This document shows, one piece after another, positions 17,581 through 26,019 of a stretch of DNA of 64,000 nucleotides. The stretch's first letter is position 1. Each line of letters starts with the position of its first letter. Source of the DNA: Thiobacillus sp. 63-78 (lineage in GTDB: Bacteria; Pseudomonadota; Gammaproteobacteria; Burkholderiales; Thiobacillaceae); assembly GCA_001899765.1 (NCBI GenBank), contig MKWM01000018.1:124001-188000 (forward strand). The letters run 5' to 3'. Both the position numbers and the translations under genes were made by a program. The notes under the pieces are model-generated. The model had not been told where the DNA came from, searched no databases, and saw only the letters and a program-made list of their open reading frames with translations.

Positions 17581-18117
17581 ATGGCGCTGATTCAAATCGA
17601 TGTAGACAACCGCGAAGTGCTCGACGTGCTGGGCAAACTGGCGCAGCGCGCGGGCGACCTTTCTCCCGCGCTGAAGGAGATCGGCGAGGACATGCTGGCG
17701 TCCACCCGCCGCCGCTTCGCCACCGGAACCGGTCCGGACGGCGCGCGCTGGGCACCCAACACCCAGACCACGATCCTGCGGTATCTGGGCAGCAAGGACC
17801 GCCCCGCCGGGGTGTTCGACAAGCGCGACGGCAAGCTGACCGCTAAGAAAGGCGTGGGCGTGGCGATGGGCAAGAAGCCCCTGGTGGGCCGCGGCACGCT
17901 CGCCAGCACGATCAACTACCGGGTGACGGACGGCGGGCGCACCCTGCTGGTGGGCAGCCCGCAGAAATACGCGGCGGTGCAGCAGTTCGGCGCGAAGAAA
18001 GGCAGCCTCGGCAAGCGGGCGCCGTGGGGCGATATTCCTGCCCGTGAATTTTTAGGCGTGAGCGCGCAGGATGCACGCGACATCCTGGACACAATTGAAG
18101 AGTATTTGATGCCCTGA
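17581..18117 (+). CDS. Orphan Mu gpG-like phage virion morphogenesis protein
   Basis: A 178-residue protein of the phage virion morphogenesis (Mu gpG / P2 gpS tail-completion) family. Diagnostic regions are EIGEDMLASTRRRFATGTGPD near residue 36, ending in DGARWAPN, and the C-terminal YAAVQQFGAKKG with IPAREFLGVS. In prophages this gene sits among head-tail joining genes; here no other structural phage gene is next to it. It is likely a prophage remnant, or a domesticated gene given its intact frame. Confidence 0.85.
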   Translation: MALIQIDVDNREVLDVLGKLAQRAGDLSPALKEIGEDMLASTRRRFATGTGPDGARWAPNTQTTILRYLGSKDRPAGVFDKRDGKLTAKKGVGVAMGKKPLVGRGTLASTINYRVTDGGRTLLVGSPQKYAAVQQFGAKKGSLGKRAPWGDIPAREFLGVSAQDARDILDTIEEYLMP

Positions 18118-18252
18118 CATTGTTTCGCTGTGTGACAATCTGTTTTATTTTCCCATCCCGCCACGTTTCACCACGTCCCGCGAAATCCCATTTATCGCAC
18201 CGATTCCTCTGTATTTATCTCACCTCCGATCAGGCTGCCTTGTTTCCCGCTC

Positions 18253-19350
18253 ATGATGGATACGCCCCACCCCTATTCCGCCCTGACCCCGGACTGTGCT
18301 CTTGACGCGCTCGACCGTACCGGTCTGCGCGCCGACGGCCGCCTGCTGGCGTTGAACAGCTACGAGAATCGCGTCTACCAGATGGGCGTCGAGGACGCGC
18401 AGCCGGTGGTGGTCAAGTTCTACCGTCCCGAACGCTGGCGCGACGCGGCGATTCTGGAAGAACACGCTTTCACCGCCGAACTGGCCGAGCGTGAAATTCC
18501 CGTGGTCGCGCCGCTGATCTTGAACGGTGCCACGCTCCACCCGCAAGAGGTAGGCCGTGGTTGTAAAGACGCTGAAGCGTCAACAACCACGCTCCACCCG
18601 CAAGGGGTAGGCCGTGGTTGTAAAGACGCTGAAGCGTCAACAACCACGCTCCACCAGCACGCCGGTTTCCGTTTTGCCGTCTACCCTAAACAGGGTGGAC
18701 GCATGCCCGAATTCGATCGTGCCGACACGCTCGAATGGATGGGCCGTTTTCTCGGGCGCATCCATGCGGTCGGGGCAACGGCGGATTTCGCGCATCGGCC
18801 GGCACTCAATCTGGAGACCTTCGGTTACGCGTCGCGCGATGTCCTGCGCAATGGACGCTGGCTGCCGGCCGACCTGATCGCCGCGTGGGACAGCGTGGTC
18901 GAGCATGCACTGGCCAGCGTGGCGCACTGTTACGAACGCGCCGGTCGGGTGCATGCCATCCGCCTGCACGGCGACTGCCACGTCGGCAACGTGCTGTGGA
19001 CCGAGGCCGGACCGCACTTCGTCGATTTCGACGACAGCCGCATGGGGCCGGCGGTGCAGGATCTGTGGATGCTGCTGTCCGGCGAACGCGAGGCGCAGCA
19101 GGCGCAGATGAGCGCGATCCTGAAAGGTTATGAAGACTTCATGGAATTCGATCCGCGCGAACTTCACCTGGTCGAAGCGCTCAGAACCTTGCGGCTGATT
19201 CATTACGCGGCCTGGCTCGCGCGGCGCTGGAACGACCCGGCTTTCCCCGCCGCGTTTCCGTGGTTCAATACGCAGCAGTACTGGCAGGCGCGCATCCTCG
19301 AATTGCGCGAGCAGATCGCGCTGATGGACGAGCCGCCGCTGGCGGTTTGA
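18253..19350 (+). CDS. srkA: Stress response kinase A (SrkA/YihE) with two in-frame repeat units
   Basis: A Ser/Thr kinase of the YihE/RdoA family that protects against stress-triggered death. Catalytic features are intact: HGDCHVGNVLW near residue 236 (catalytic loop) and FVDFDDSRMGPAVQDLWM near 256 (metal-binding Asp). Residues 94-131 are two copies of a 19-residue unit (TLHPQEVGRGCKDAEASTT and a one-change copy), encoded by 57-bp DNA repeats. Without them the text reads NGATLHQHAGFRF, exactly as expected for the family, and the length would be about 327, the family norm. Start ATG 18253 or 18256. Confidence 0.93.
   Translation: MMDTPHPYSALTPDCALDALDRTGLRADGRLLALNSYENRVYQMGVEDAQPVVVKFYRPERWRDAAILEEHAFTAELAEREIPVVAPLILNGATLHPQEVGRGCKDAEASTTTLHPQGVGRGCKDAEASTTTLHQHAGFRFAVYPKQGGRMPEFDRADTLEWMGRFLGRIHAVGATADFAHRPALNLETFGYASRDVLRNGRWLPADLIAAWDSVVEHALASVAHCYERAGRVHAIRLHGDCHVGNVLWTEAGPHFVDFDDSRMGPAVQDLWMLLSGEREAQQAQMSAILKGYEDFMEFDPRELHLVEALRTLRLIHYAAWLARRWNDPAFPAAFPWFNTQQYWQARILELREQIALMDEPPLAV
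18532..18655. repeat. Two 57-bp palindromic repeat units inside srkA plus partial third
   Basis: Unit 1 is 18532-18588, unit 2 is 18589-18645, and the ten-base head ACGCTCCACC recurs at 18646-18655, where the normal gene resumes. Each unit contains nested inverted repeats: GTGGTTGT...ACAACCAC and GACGCT...AGCGTC (18557-18590 and 18614-18647). The units differ by one base. The element looks like a mobile extragenic palindrome that entered at ACGCTCCACC and was tandemly duplicated without breaking the frame. Confidence 0.88.
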
Positions 19351-19442
19351 TGAATTTCGGCATGCAGGGCTTGGCGGTGGATGAATACCGACTGTTAGCC
19401 TATTATCTGAATAACGGAATTTCTGTATTACGGAGAATCAAA

Positions 19443-19691
19443 ATGCGTGAAACGCTCATCGTTTCCAATCGCGGCCAGATCACCCTGCCGGCCGACATGC
19501 GCAAGCAGCTCGGCATCGCGCCCGGCAGCGCCGTGATTATCGAAACACGTAACGGCGAGCTTGCCCTGAAGCCCGCAGCCGTGCTGGAGATCGAACGCTA
19601 TACCGACGAACAGATTGCCCAGTGGGACAGCGAGGACAAGCTGACCGCCGCCGAACGCAAGCGCATTCTGGCCCGGCTGCAGAAAACCTGA
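19443..19691 (+). CDS. AbrB/SpoVT-family antitoxin
   Basis: An 82-residue swapped-hairpin AbrB protein (VSNRGQITLPADMRKQLGI near residue 8, then PGSAVIIETRNGEL). It is the DNA-binding antitoxin of the toxin-antitoxin pair with the PIN gene that overlaps its stop by one base. The C-terminal half is charged and likely wraps the toxin. ATG 19443 has CGGAG upstream. Autorepression is expected from the family. Confidence 0.92.
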   Translation: MRETLIVSNRGQITLPADMRKQLGIAPGSAVIIETRNGELALKPAAVLEIERYTDEQIAQWDSEDKLTAAERKRILARLQKT

Positions 19692-20092
19692 TGCGGCTCT
19701 TTCTCGATGCCAACATTCTTTTCACGGCGGCGCACAACCCCCAAGGCAAAGCCGCTCTGGTCATCGAGCTTGGCCAGGCTGGACTCTGGCAACTGGTCAG
19801 CAGTGCCTACGCGCTGGAGGAAGCGCGCCGCAACCTCGCGCTCAAATTCCCCGACGGACTGGAACGGCTGGACGCGTTGGCTCAAGGTCTACGCATGTCA
19901 CCCGACGCAGCAAGCCGGGATTGTCCGTCCGGATTGCCGGACAAGGACTGTCCCATCTATCGCGCCGCGCATGCCTGCCGGGCGGATGTCCTGCTCACCG
20001 GCGATCTCCGCGATTTCGGGTTTCTGATGAATGATCGCAACAAGGCGGGCGGCCTGCTGGTTCAGACGGTCGCCGATTTTCTGAATACCTAA
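19691..20092 (+). CDS. PIN domain toxin (VapC-like)
   Basis: A 133-residue PIN-domain RNase. The acidic metal-binding residues are present: Asp in LFLDANILF at residue 6, Glu in YALEEARRN near 40, Asp in DKDCPIYRAA near 91 and Asp in LLTGDLRDF near 108. Its ATG overlaps the antitoxin stop (TGATG), indicating coupled translation of a type II toxin-antitoxin module. The frame is complete. Confidence 0.9.
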   Translation: MRLFLDANILFTAAHNPQGKAALVIELGQAGLWQLVSSAYALEEARRNLALKFPDGLERLDALAQGLRMSPDAASRDCPSGLPDKDCPIYRAAHACRADVLLTGDLRDFGFLMNDRNKAGGLLVQTVADFLNT

Positions 20093-20106
20093 GGTGAAGC
20101 CAGAAT

Positions 20107-21879
20107 ATGTGCGGCATAGCAGGTGAATTCCGGTTCGACAACACGGCGCCCGATGCGGCGGCGATGGCGCGCATGCTGGCCCGGCTGGCCCGGCGCGGGC
20201 CGGACGCCGAAGGCCAGCATACCGACGGGCCGGTGCGTCTGGGGCACCGGCGGCTGGCGATCATCGACCTGTCGCCGCGCTCGCGCCAGCCGATGGTCGA
20301 TGCCGCCAGCGGCACCGCGCTGGTGTTCAACGGCACGATCTACAACTACCCGGAACTGCGCGCCGAACTGATCGATCTCGGCCATGTCTTCCATTCCGAC
20401 GGCGATACCGAAGTCATCCTGCGCGCCTGGCTGGCGTGGGGCGAGGCCTGCGTCGAGCGTCTGCACGGCATGTTTGCGTTCGCCATCTGGAATCGCGAGG
20501 GGCTGTTCCTGGCACGCGACCGCCTCGGCATCAAGCCGCTGTACTACAGCGAAAACCTCGGCCGCTTCCGCTTCGCCTCGACCCCCCAGGCGCTGATCGC
20601 CGGCGGCGGTGTCGATACCGGCCTCGACGCGGTGGCGCTGCATCATCTGTTCACGCTGCATGCCGTGGTGCCGGCGCCGCGCACTATTTTCAACGGCATC
20701 CGCAAGCTGGCCCCCGGCACCACCCTGACGGTCAATGCGCGCGGCGAACTCACGCATCGGAAATACTGGTCGCTGAAAGCGGAACGCCCGGCTGCCCAAT
20801 CGGAATGGAGCGAGGTCGAATGGACCGATGCCATCCACGCCAGTCTGCGCCAGGCGGTGAAGAAACGCATCGAGATCGCCGACGTCAAGGTCGGCGTGCT
20901 GCTTTCCGGCGGGCTTGATTCGAGCCTGCTGGTGGCGCTGCTCGCCGAACAGGGCGTGCCCGACCTGATGACGTTCTCGGTCGGCTTCGAGGACCAGCCG
21001 GAAGAGCGCGGCAATGAGTTCGAATACTCCGATCCGGTGGCGGCCATGTACGGCACACGCCATCACAAATATCTGATCCCCAATGCCGAAGTGTTGCGCC
21101 GCCTGCCGGAAGCGGTGGATCAGATGTCCGAACCGATGTTCGCGCAGGACGCCGTGGCCTTCTACCTGCTGTCCGAACAGGTCAGCAAGACCATCAAGGT
21201 CGTGCAGAGCGGGCAGGGCGCCGACGAGGTGTTCGGCGGCTATTTCTGGTATCCGCGCATGGCGGCGGAAGCCGAAGGCAGTGCGCTGGAACGCTTCCGC
21301 CGCCATTATTTCGACCGCGATCACGACGAGTTCCTGGAACTCGTCACGCCAGCCTATCACGGCCCCGACTACACGGCACGGACCATCGCCGCGCATCTGG
21401 CGGAACCTTTTGCCGACGACTTCATCGATCAGGTATTGCGTATGGATACGACCATGCTCATTACCGACGATCCGGTGAAACGGGTCGACAACATGACCAT
21501 GGCCTGGGGACTGGAAGCACGCGTGCCTTTTCTCGATCATCATCTGGTGGAACTCGCCGCGTCGATGCCGCCCGAACTGAAACTGGCCTCCGGGGGCAAA
21601 CATGTGTTGAAGACGATTGCGCGAGGCCTGATCCCGGATGCGGTCATCGACCGCAAGAAGGGCTACTTTCCCATGCCGGCACTCAAGTTCGTTCGGGGTG
21701 ATTTTTTATCCTTCATGCAGGACATCCTGAATTCGCAAGCCTGCCGTGAGCGCGGCCTGTATCAACGCGACTACGTGAACAGGCTGCTGGATGCGCCGGA
21801 GCAGCACCATACCCGCATCCAGGGCAGCAAGCTGTGGCATCTGGCTCTGCTCGAATACTGGCTGCAGAAACATGCGTAA
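20107..21879 (+). CDS. asnO: N-acetylglutaminylglutamine amidotransferase (asparagine synthase family)
   Basis: A 590-residue amidotransferase. Cys2 of MCGIAGEFRF is the glutaminase nucleophile; the synthetase domain has LLSGGLDSSLLVALL (PP-loop, near residue 265) and SGQGADEVFGGYFW near 370. RVDNMTMAWGLEARVPFLD and RKKGYFPMPALK closely follow the subgroup that makes the osmolyte N-acetylglutaminylglutamine amide, from memory of pseudomonad homologues. The partner GNAT synthetase and peptidase of the usual three-gene cluster are absent here, so a plain asparagine synthetase role remains possible. The stop overlaps the lytic transglycosylase start. Confidence 0.85.
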   Translation: MCGIAGEFRFDNTAPDAAAMARMLARLARRGPDAEGQHTDGPVRLGHRRLAIIDLSPRSRQPMVDAASGTALVFNGTIYNYPELRAELIDLGHVFHSDGDTEVILRAWLAWGEACVERLHGMFAFAIWNREGLFLARDRLGIKPLYYSENLGRFRFASTPQALIAGGGVDTGLDAVALHHLFTLHAVVPAPRTIFNGIRKLAPGTTLTVNARGELTHRKYWSLKAERPAAQSEWSEVEWTDAIHASLRQAVKKRIEIADVKVGVLLSGGLDSSLLVALLAEQGVPDLMTFSVGFEDQPEERGNEFEYSDPVAAMYGTRHHKYLIPNAEVLRRLPEAVDQMSEPMFAQDAVAFYLLSEQVSKTIKVVQSGQGADEVFGGYFWYPRMAAEAEGSALERFRRHYFDRDHDEFLELVTPAYHGPDYTARTIAAHLAEPFADDFIDQVLRMDTTMLITDDPVKRVDNMTMAWGLEARVPFLDHHLVELAASMPPELKLASGGKHVLKTIARGLIPDAVIDRKKGYFPMPALKFVRGDFLSFMQDILNSQACRERGLYQRDYVNRLLDAPEQHHTRIQGSKLWHLALLEYWLQKHA

Positions 21880-23122
21880 GGCCTTCTTGCTCCTGGCGCT
21901 GCTGGCGGCGGGCCCGGTTCCGGCGCAGGACGACTTCGACAACTGGCTCGGCACTTTCCGGCAGGATGCCCGGGCGCAGGGTATTTCTTCCGCCACGCTC
22001 GACGCCGCGCTTTCAGGCGTGGCGCCGAATGCGCGCGTCATCGAACTCGATCGCCGCCAGCCCGAATTCCTGCAGACCTTTTCCGGCTATCTGGGGCAAC
22101 GCCTGACTGCGGGCCGGGTGGCGCGCGGCAAGGTCTTGCTGGAAGAAAACAAGGCCTTGCTGGATGCGGTCGAGCAGAAATACGGCATACCCAGGACCGT
22201 GCTGGTGGCGCTGTGGGGGCTGGAAACCCACTACGGCACGATACAGGGCAGCCTCAACGTGCCGACGAGCCTGGCCACGCTGGCCTGGGACGGACGTCGC
22301 AGCGGGTTTTTTCGTGGCCAGCTGCTCGATGCGCTGCGCATCATCGACGCCGGGCATGTCAGCGCCGCAGACATGAAGGGATCCTGGGCGGGCGCGATGG
22401 GCAACATGCAGTTCATGCCGTCGACTTTCCGTGCCTATGCGGTGGACGGCGACGGCGACGGCCGCATCGATGTGTGGCAGTCGCTGCCCGACGCCCTGTA
22501 TTCCGCCGCCAACTATCTGCGGCAGGCAGGCTGGCGTGCAAACGAGCCGGTGGCGCTCGAGGTGCGGTTGCCGGAAGGCTTCGACTGGCGCCTGGGCCGC
22601 GTGGAACACCGCCTGCCGATGGCGGACTGGAAAGCGCTTGGCGTCCAGGCCGTGGATGCGGAGGCCCTGCCCGACGTGACGGGACGCGCCGCCATCGTCC
22701 TGCCGCAGGGCTGGCAGGGACCGGCCTTCATGGTATTCGACAACTTCGACGTGGTGATGAAATGGAACCGTTCGATGAATTACGCCCTGACGGTGGCGCA
22801 ACTGTCGCACCAGCTGGCGGGGGGCCATGCACTGGCCGCGCGTGAAGGCGAAACCGGTGCGCTCAGCATCGAACAGCTGAGGACGATGCAGCAGGCGCTC
22901 AACGAAATAGGCATCGATGCGGGCGTGCCGGACGGCCTGCTCGGTCCGCGCACGCAAACCGCGATCCGTGTGTATCAGGCCCTGCACCAGCTCCCGGTCG
23001 ACGGCTATCCCGCGCCGAGCGTACTGGCGCACGTTGAGCAGACGCATGCCGCTGCCGCGGCGGCAGGCCGGCTCACGCTGACGCCCGCACCGACCTTCGC
23101 CGACGCCGGTGCGCCGCCCTGA
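21872..23122 (+). CDS. Lytic murein transglycosylase (MltB family) with peptidoglycan-binding domain
   Basis: A 416-residue periplasmic enzyme. An N-terminal signal peptide (AFLLLALLAAGPVPAQ) is followed by the SLT-2/MltB catalytic domain: catalytic Glu in ALWGLETHYG near residue 120, then WAGAMGNMQFMPSTFRAY near 172 and DGDGDGRIDVW near 194. A C-terminal peptidoglycan-binding type 1 domain (near residues 330-390, GVPDGLLGPRTQTAIRVYQ) anchors it to the wall. No lipobox, so it is a soluble rather than lipid-anchored form. Its ATG at 21872 overlaps the asnO stop by eight bases. Confidence 0.93.
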   Translation: MRKAFLLLALLAAGPVPAQDDFDNWLGTFRQDARAQGISSATLDAALSGVAPNARVIELDRRQPEFLQTFSGYLGQRLTAGRVARGKVLLEENKALLDAVEQKYGIPRTVLVALWGLETHYGTIQGSLNVPTSLATLAWDGRRSGFFRGQLLDALRIIDAGHVSAADMKGSWAGAMGNMQFMPSTFRAYAVDGDGDGRIDVWQSLPDALYSAANYLRQAGWRANEPVALEVRLPEGFDWRLGRVEHRLPMADWKALGVQAVDAEALPDVTGRAAIVLPQGWQGPAFMVFDNFDVVMKWNRSMNYALTVAQLSHQLAGGHALAAREGETGALSIEQLRTMQQALNEIGIDAGVPDGLLGPRTQTAIRVYQALHQLPVDGYPAPSVLAHVEQTHAAAAAAGRLTLTPAPTFADAGAPP

Positions 23123-23175
23123 AGCACCCGGTCGGCAACTGTGATATTTTTAGTCGGTAATCCGGGAGACGAAGG

Positions 23176-23577
23176 GTGAGTGACGCGCGCAATGTATTGG
23201 GAGGCCCGCTGCAGGTGTGCAGCGTATCGCCGATGACCGGCTTTGTTCGTGATGGCATCTGCCGTACCGGCCCACAGGATGTCGGCAGTCATACCGTCTG
23301 CGCGCAGGTGACCGACGCATTCCTGCAGTATTCGCAAAGCCGCGGCAACGACCTGGTGACGCCTGTTCCCGAATACGGCTTTCCCGGCCTGAAGGCGGGC
23401 GATCGCTGGTGCGTGTGCGCCGCGCGCTGGCTCGAAGCCGCCGAAAACGGCCTGGCGCCGCCGGTCGTGCTGAGCGCGACCCATGAGCGCACCCTGCAGA
23501 CGGTTGCGCTGGCGGACCTCAAGTATCATGCCCTGCGCGCCCCCGATCATCCGGATCAGCGCTTCTACGAGCCATGA
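23176..23577 (+). CDS. DUF2237 family protein
   Basis: A 133-residue conserved protein of DUF2237, function unknown. Family-typical segments are RNVLGGPLQVCSVSPMTGFV at the start, SHTVCAQVTDAFLQYSQSRG, and AGDRWCVCAARWLEA. Several conserved cysteines could bind metal. The GTG at 23176 was chosen because homologues begin just before RNVLGG. Its stop overlaps the start of the following zinc-ribbon gene by four bases (ATGA). Confidence 0.85.
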   Translation: MSDARNVLGGPLQVCSVSPMTGFVRDGICRTGPQDVGSHTVCAQVTDAFLQYSQSRGNDLVTPVPEYGFPGLKAGDRWCVCAARWLEAAENGLAPPVVLSATHERTLQTVALADLKYHALRAPDHPDQRFYEP

Positions 23578-23933
23578 GTCTGGTCTGCTGGAAATGCGGC
23601 GCGAGCCTGGCCGGTCTGCCGTTGCCGCTGTCGCGCCGCGACACCTGCCCCAGCTGCCGTTCCGACCTGCATGTCTGCAAGCTGTGCCGCCACTACGATG
23701 CGCACCGTGCCGGCCAGTGCCGCGAACTGGCGGCCGACCGGGTCGCCGACAAGATACGCGTCAACGATTGCGGCTGGTTCGTGCCGCGGCCGGAAGCCTA
23801 TCGCGGCGGCGGCGCGGTGATGGCGCAGGCGAGCCGCAGCGCGCTGGATGCGCTGTTCTCGAACCCGCCCGTTGAAGACGAACCCGCCAAGCTGGCGAAA
23901 CCCGACCTGCTCGACGACCTGTTCAGGAAATAA
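23574..23933 (+). CDS. Hypothetical protein with zinc-ribbon-like cysteine pairs
   Basis: A 119-residue protein with CWKCG at residue 5, CPSC near 27 and CKLC near 35, plus a later cysteine in GQCREL. Together these form a probable treble-clef or zinc-ribbon fold. The C-terminal third is acidic and flexible (NPPVEDEPAKLAKPDLLDDL). It is translationally coupled to the DUF2237 gene and overlaps the convergent EamA gene by 11 bp at its 3' end. Function unknown. Confidence 0.8.
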   Translation: MSLVCWKCGASLAGLPLPLSRRDTCPSCRSDLHVCKLCRHYDAHRAGQCRELAADRVADKIRVNDCGWFVPRPEAYRGGGAVMAQASRSALDALFSNPPVEDEPAKLAKPDLLDDLFRK

Positions 23934-24813
23934 CGGGCTGGCGCAACTGCCGCAGCGCCTGCCACTCATACAGCACGAGGCCCGCACCGATCAGCGCGAT
24001 GCCGGCCCAGCCGATGGCCGGGATGCGTTCATGATTCAGCGTCTGGCCCAGCAGCAGCGCCGATACCGGCGTGATCAGCATGATCAGCGCGATGCGCCCG
24101 GCGCCCAGATGCTTGATGATGTAGTAATACAGCGTGAAGCCCACCACCGAACCGAGGATGCCGAGATAGACGATGGCCATACCGGCCCGCAGCGTGATCG
24201 CGGCAGGCCACTGCGCGGCGTCGGTCATGACCCAGGCCAGCACGAAACAGGGCACGGCCACGCCGAGCGAGCCGGTGGTGATGGCGAGCGACGAGACCCG
24301 CACGTTCAGGCGCTTGATCCACACCAGCCCGAGCGCCTGCAGCGCCATGCCGGCCACCACGGCGAGCGTGCCGAGCGTGGCCTGAGCGTCGCCCGGCCAG
24401 GGCTGGCCGAAGATCAGCCACAGGCCGGCCAGTGCCAGCCCGAGTCCGCCGATACGGCGCGGCGTCAGCGTGCGCTCGGCGAGCCAGAGCGCGGCGAACA
24501 CCCCGGTGATCAGCGGAGACAGTCCGAAGATGACCGAAATCAGTCCCGACGGAATATGCAGCGCCCCCCAGTAAGTGAGCAGCATCGACGAAAACAGCGA
24601 CAGCCCGCTGACCGCGTACAGCCGCCGCGCGGCCGGGGTGAAGGGAAACGCGGTGCGGGTGGCGGCGAGCAGCAGCAGGCAGACCGCCAGCCCGATCGCC
24701 ATGCGTGACATCACCGCGAAACTGAAGCCGGCGCCCTGCGCGCTCCACTGGATGGCGAGCGGCGTGGTCGACCAGATGAGGATCACGCCAAGATAGGCGG
24801 CCGGGACGGACAT
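23923..24813 (-). CDS. EamA/DMT family transporter
   Basis: A 296-residue inner-membrane protein with about ten hydrophobic helices in two EamA repeats (first around YLGVILIWSTTPLAIQW, second around SSLAITTGSLGVAV). The drug/metabolite transporter superfamily exports amino acids, nucleosides or drugs; nothing in the sequence gives the substrate. It lies 12 bp downstream of rnk and is probably co-transcribed with it. Confidence 0.88.
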   Translation of the reverse strand: MSVPAAYLGVILIWSTTPLAIQWSAQGAGFSFAVMSRMAIGLAVCLLLLAATRTAFPFTPAARRLYAVSGLSLFSSMLLTYWGALHIPSGLISVIFGLSPLITGVFAALWLAERTLTPRRIGGLGLALAGLWLIFGQPWPGDAQATLGTLAVVAGMALQALGLVWIKRLNVRVSSLAITTGSLGVAVPCFVLAWVMTDAAQWPAAITLRAGMAIVYLGILGSVVGFTLYYYIIKHLGAGRIALIMLITPVSALLLGQTLNHERIPAIGWAGIALIGAGLVLYEWQALRQLRQPVIS

Positions 24814-24825
24814 CGGGCACCCGGC

Positions 24826-25242
24826 TCAGAGCGTGTAATCTCCCGCGCGTTCGGGTTGATAGGGGAGGTCGACGATGCGCGCGTGCACGGTCTGTCCGCC
24901 CGCCGCGCACCATTCGATGTGCTGCCCGACCGCCAGGCCCAGCACGGCGATCCCCGCGGGCGCCGCCACCGACAGCTGATCCGGGCGGCCGGCGAAATCG
25001 CGCGGGTACACCAGGGTCATCTCGACTTCCCTGTTCTCCGGCCCGAGTACGAAACGGATGCGTGAATTCATGGTCACGACGTTGGACGGCATCGCTTCAG
25101 GGGATGCGATCTGCGCACGATCGAGCTCCTCGCGCAGCGCTTCGACCCCGGGCTGGTCGTCAGGCAGGCCGGCGAGCATGGCTTCGAGGCGCTCCAGGTC
25201 GCGCTCGGATACGGTGATGGCGGGTCGGGTGGTGATTTCCAT
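24826..25242 (-). CDS. rnk: Nucleoside diphosphate kinase regulator Rnk (GreA/GreB C-terminal fold)
   Basis: A 138-residue member of the Rnk branch of the Gre-factor family. A short N-terminal coiled segment (SERDLERLEAMLAGLPDD) precedes a GreA/B C-terminal FKBP-like domain (VVTMNSRIRFVLGP, VAAPAGIAVLGLAVGQHIEW). Rnk binds RNA polymerase and influences NTP pools and polyphosphate/alginate in relatives. I chose ATG 25242, since the ORF extends upstream to 25440 only through a hairpin terminator. Confidence 0.9.
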   Translation of the reverse strand: MEITTRPAITVSERDLERLEAMLAGLPDDQPGVEALREELDRAQIASPEAMPSNVVTMNSRIRFVLGPENREVEMTLVYPRDFAGRPDQLSVAAPAGIAVLGLAVGQHIEWCAAGGQTVHARIVDLPYQPERAGDYTL

Positions 25243-25271
25243 GGCGGTCTCCACAAGTCTGAAAAATGAAA

Positions 25272-25297
25272 ACCGCCCGGGCCGAAGCCCGGGCGGT
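25272..25297 (-). terminator. Rho-independent terminator between the thioredoxin-HEAT gene and rnk
   Basis: ACCGCCCGGGC (25272-25282) and GCCCGGGCGGT (25287-25297) form a perfect 11-bp stem with a four-base loop. On the minus strand it is followed by TTTTCATTTTT, so it ends transcripts from the gene at 25337-25975 ahead of rnk. Confidence 0.88.
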
Positions 25298-25336
25298 GTG
25301 ATTAAAATTATAGCACCGAAGGGCGCAGTCCAGGCC

Positions 25337-25975
25337 CTAGCCTGTTGGCGGCAGAGCGTCCAGACTTTCCGCGGCGATCTCGCGTACGTCCGCGTCTTCG
25401 TCCGCCAGCCGCGCATCCAGCCAGCTGCGTGCGGCGGCATCCCCGGTCAGCCCCAGGTAATGGCAGGCATCGGCGCGCACCCGCGCGTCGGGATGCTGTG
25501 ACAGTTCACCCAGGCGCGGCAGCAGCGCGCGCAGCGTGTCGCTGCCGGCAAAGGCTTCCAGCAGCACGCCGGCGCCCAGCCGCACGTTGAGGCTGGCCTC
25601 GACGTTGCCGACAATGGGCAGTACCGCCGCGAGCAGCGAGGAGTCGGCCTCGATCAGCGCCTGCGCACGCGGCAGCTGGCCTTCCTTCAATAGCATGTGG
25701 AACCAGTCGGCCAGGCCGGTCTCGCTGTCGGCCTTGGCCGCCCATTCGGCGAGTTCGGCCGGGCTGCGCATGCCGGCGAGTTCGATGCGGCCGAGCCGCA
25801 GCCACGGCACGGTCCTGACGCCGAGTGTTTGTCCCACTTCGGGGTGAACGTTCAGGTTCACGGCTTCGAGACGTCCGATCGCACCCCGCTTCACCAGGTC
25901 GGCCAGCGCCGACAGCATGGCCGGGCAATAGGGGCATTGGGTGGAAATGAGCAGGAGGGCGTCGGGAGCGGACAT
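25337..25975 (-). CDS. Thioredoxin-fold protein fused to HEAT repeats
   Basis: A 212-residue protein with two parts. Residues 1-80 form a thioredoxin/glutaredoxin-like domain with a CPYC active site (STQCPYCPAML) and the cis-Pro region VRTVPWLRLG. Residues 110-210 are HEAT/PBS-lyase-type repeats ending in HPDARVRADACHYLGLTGDA and DEDADVREIAAESL. The redox site looks functional, with the helical repeats probably docking a client. No partner gene is adjacent. Stop is followed by a strong terminator. Confidence 0.85.
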   Translation of the reverse strand: MSAPDALLLISTQCPYCPAMLSALADLVKRGAIGRLEAVNLNVHPEVGQTLGVRTVPWLRLGRIELAGMRSPAELAEWAAKADSETGLADWFHMLLKEGQLPRAQALIEADSSLLAAVLPIVGNVEASLNVRLGAGVLLEAFAGSDTLRALLPRLGELSQHPDARVRADACHYLGLTGDAAARSWLDARLADEDADVREIAAESLDALPPTG

Positions 25976-26019
25976 GGCGGCGGGAATCCGGTGCGGCGGA
26001 ATCGGCAGATAATGGCAGG

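Noticed and set aside
18532..18655. Direct repeats in srkA considered as a short CRISPR array
   Set aside because: Units are contiguous with no spacers, palindromic and in frame with a kinase gene.
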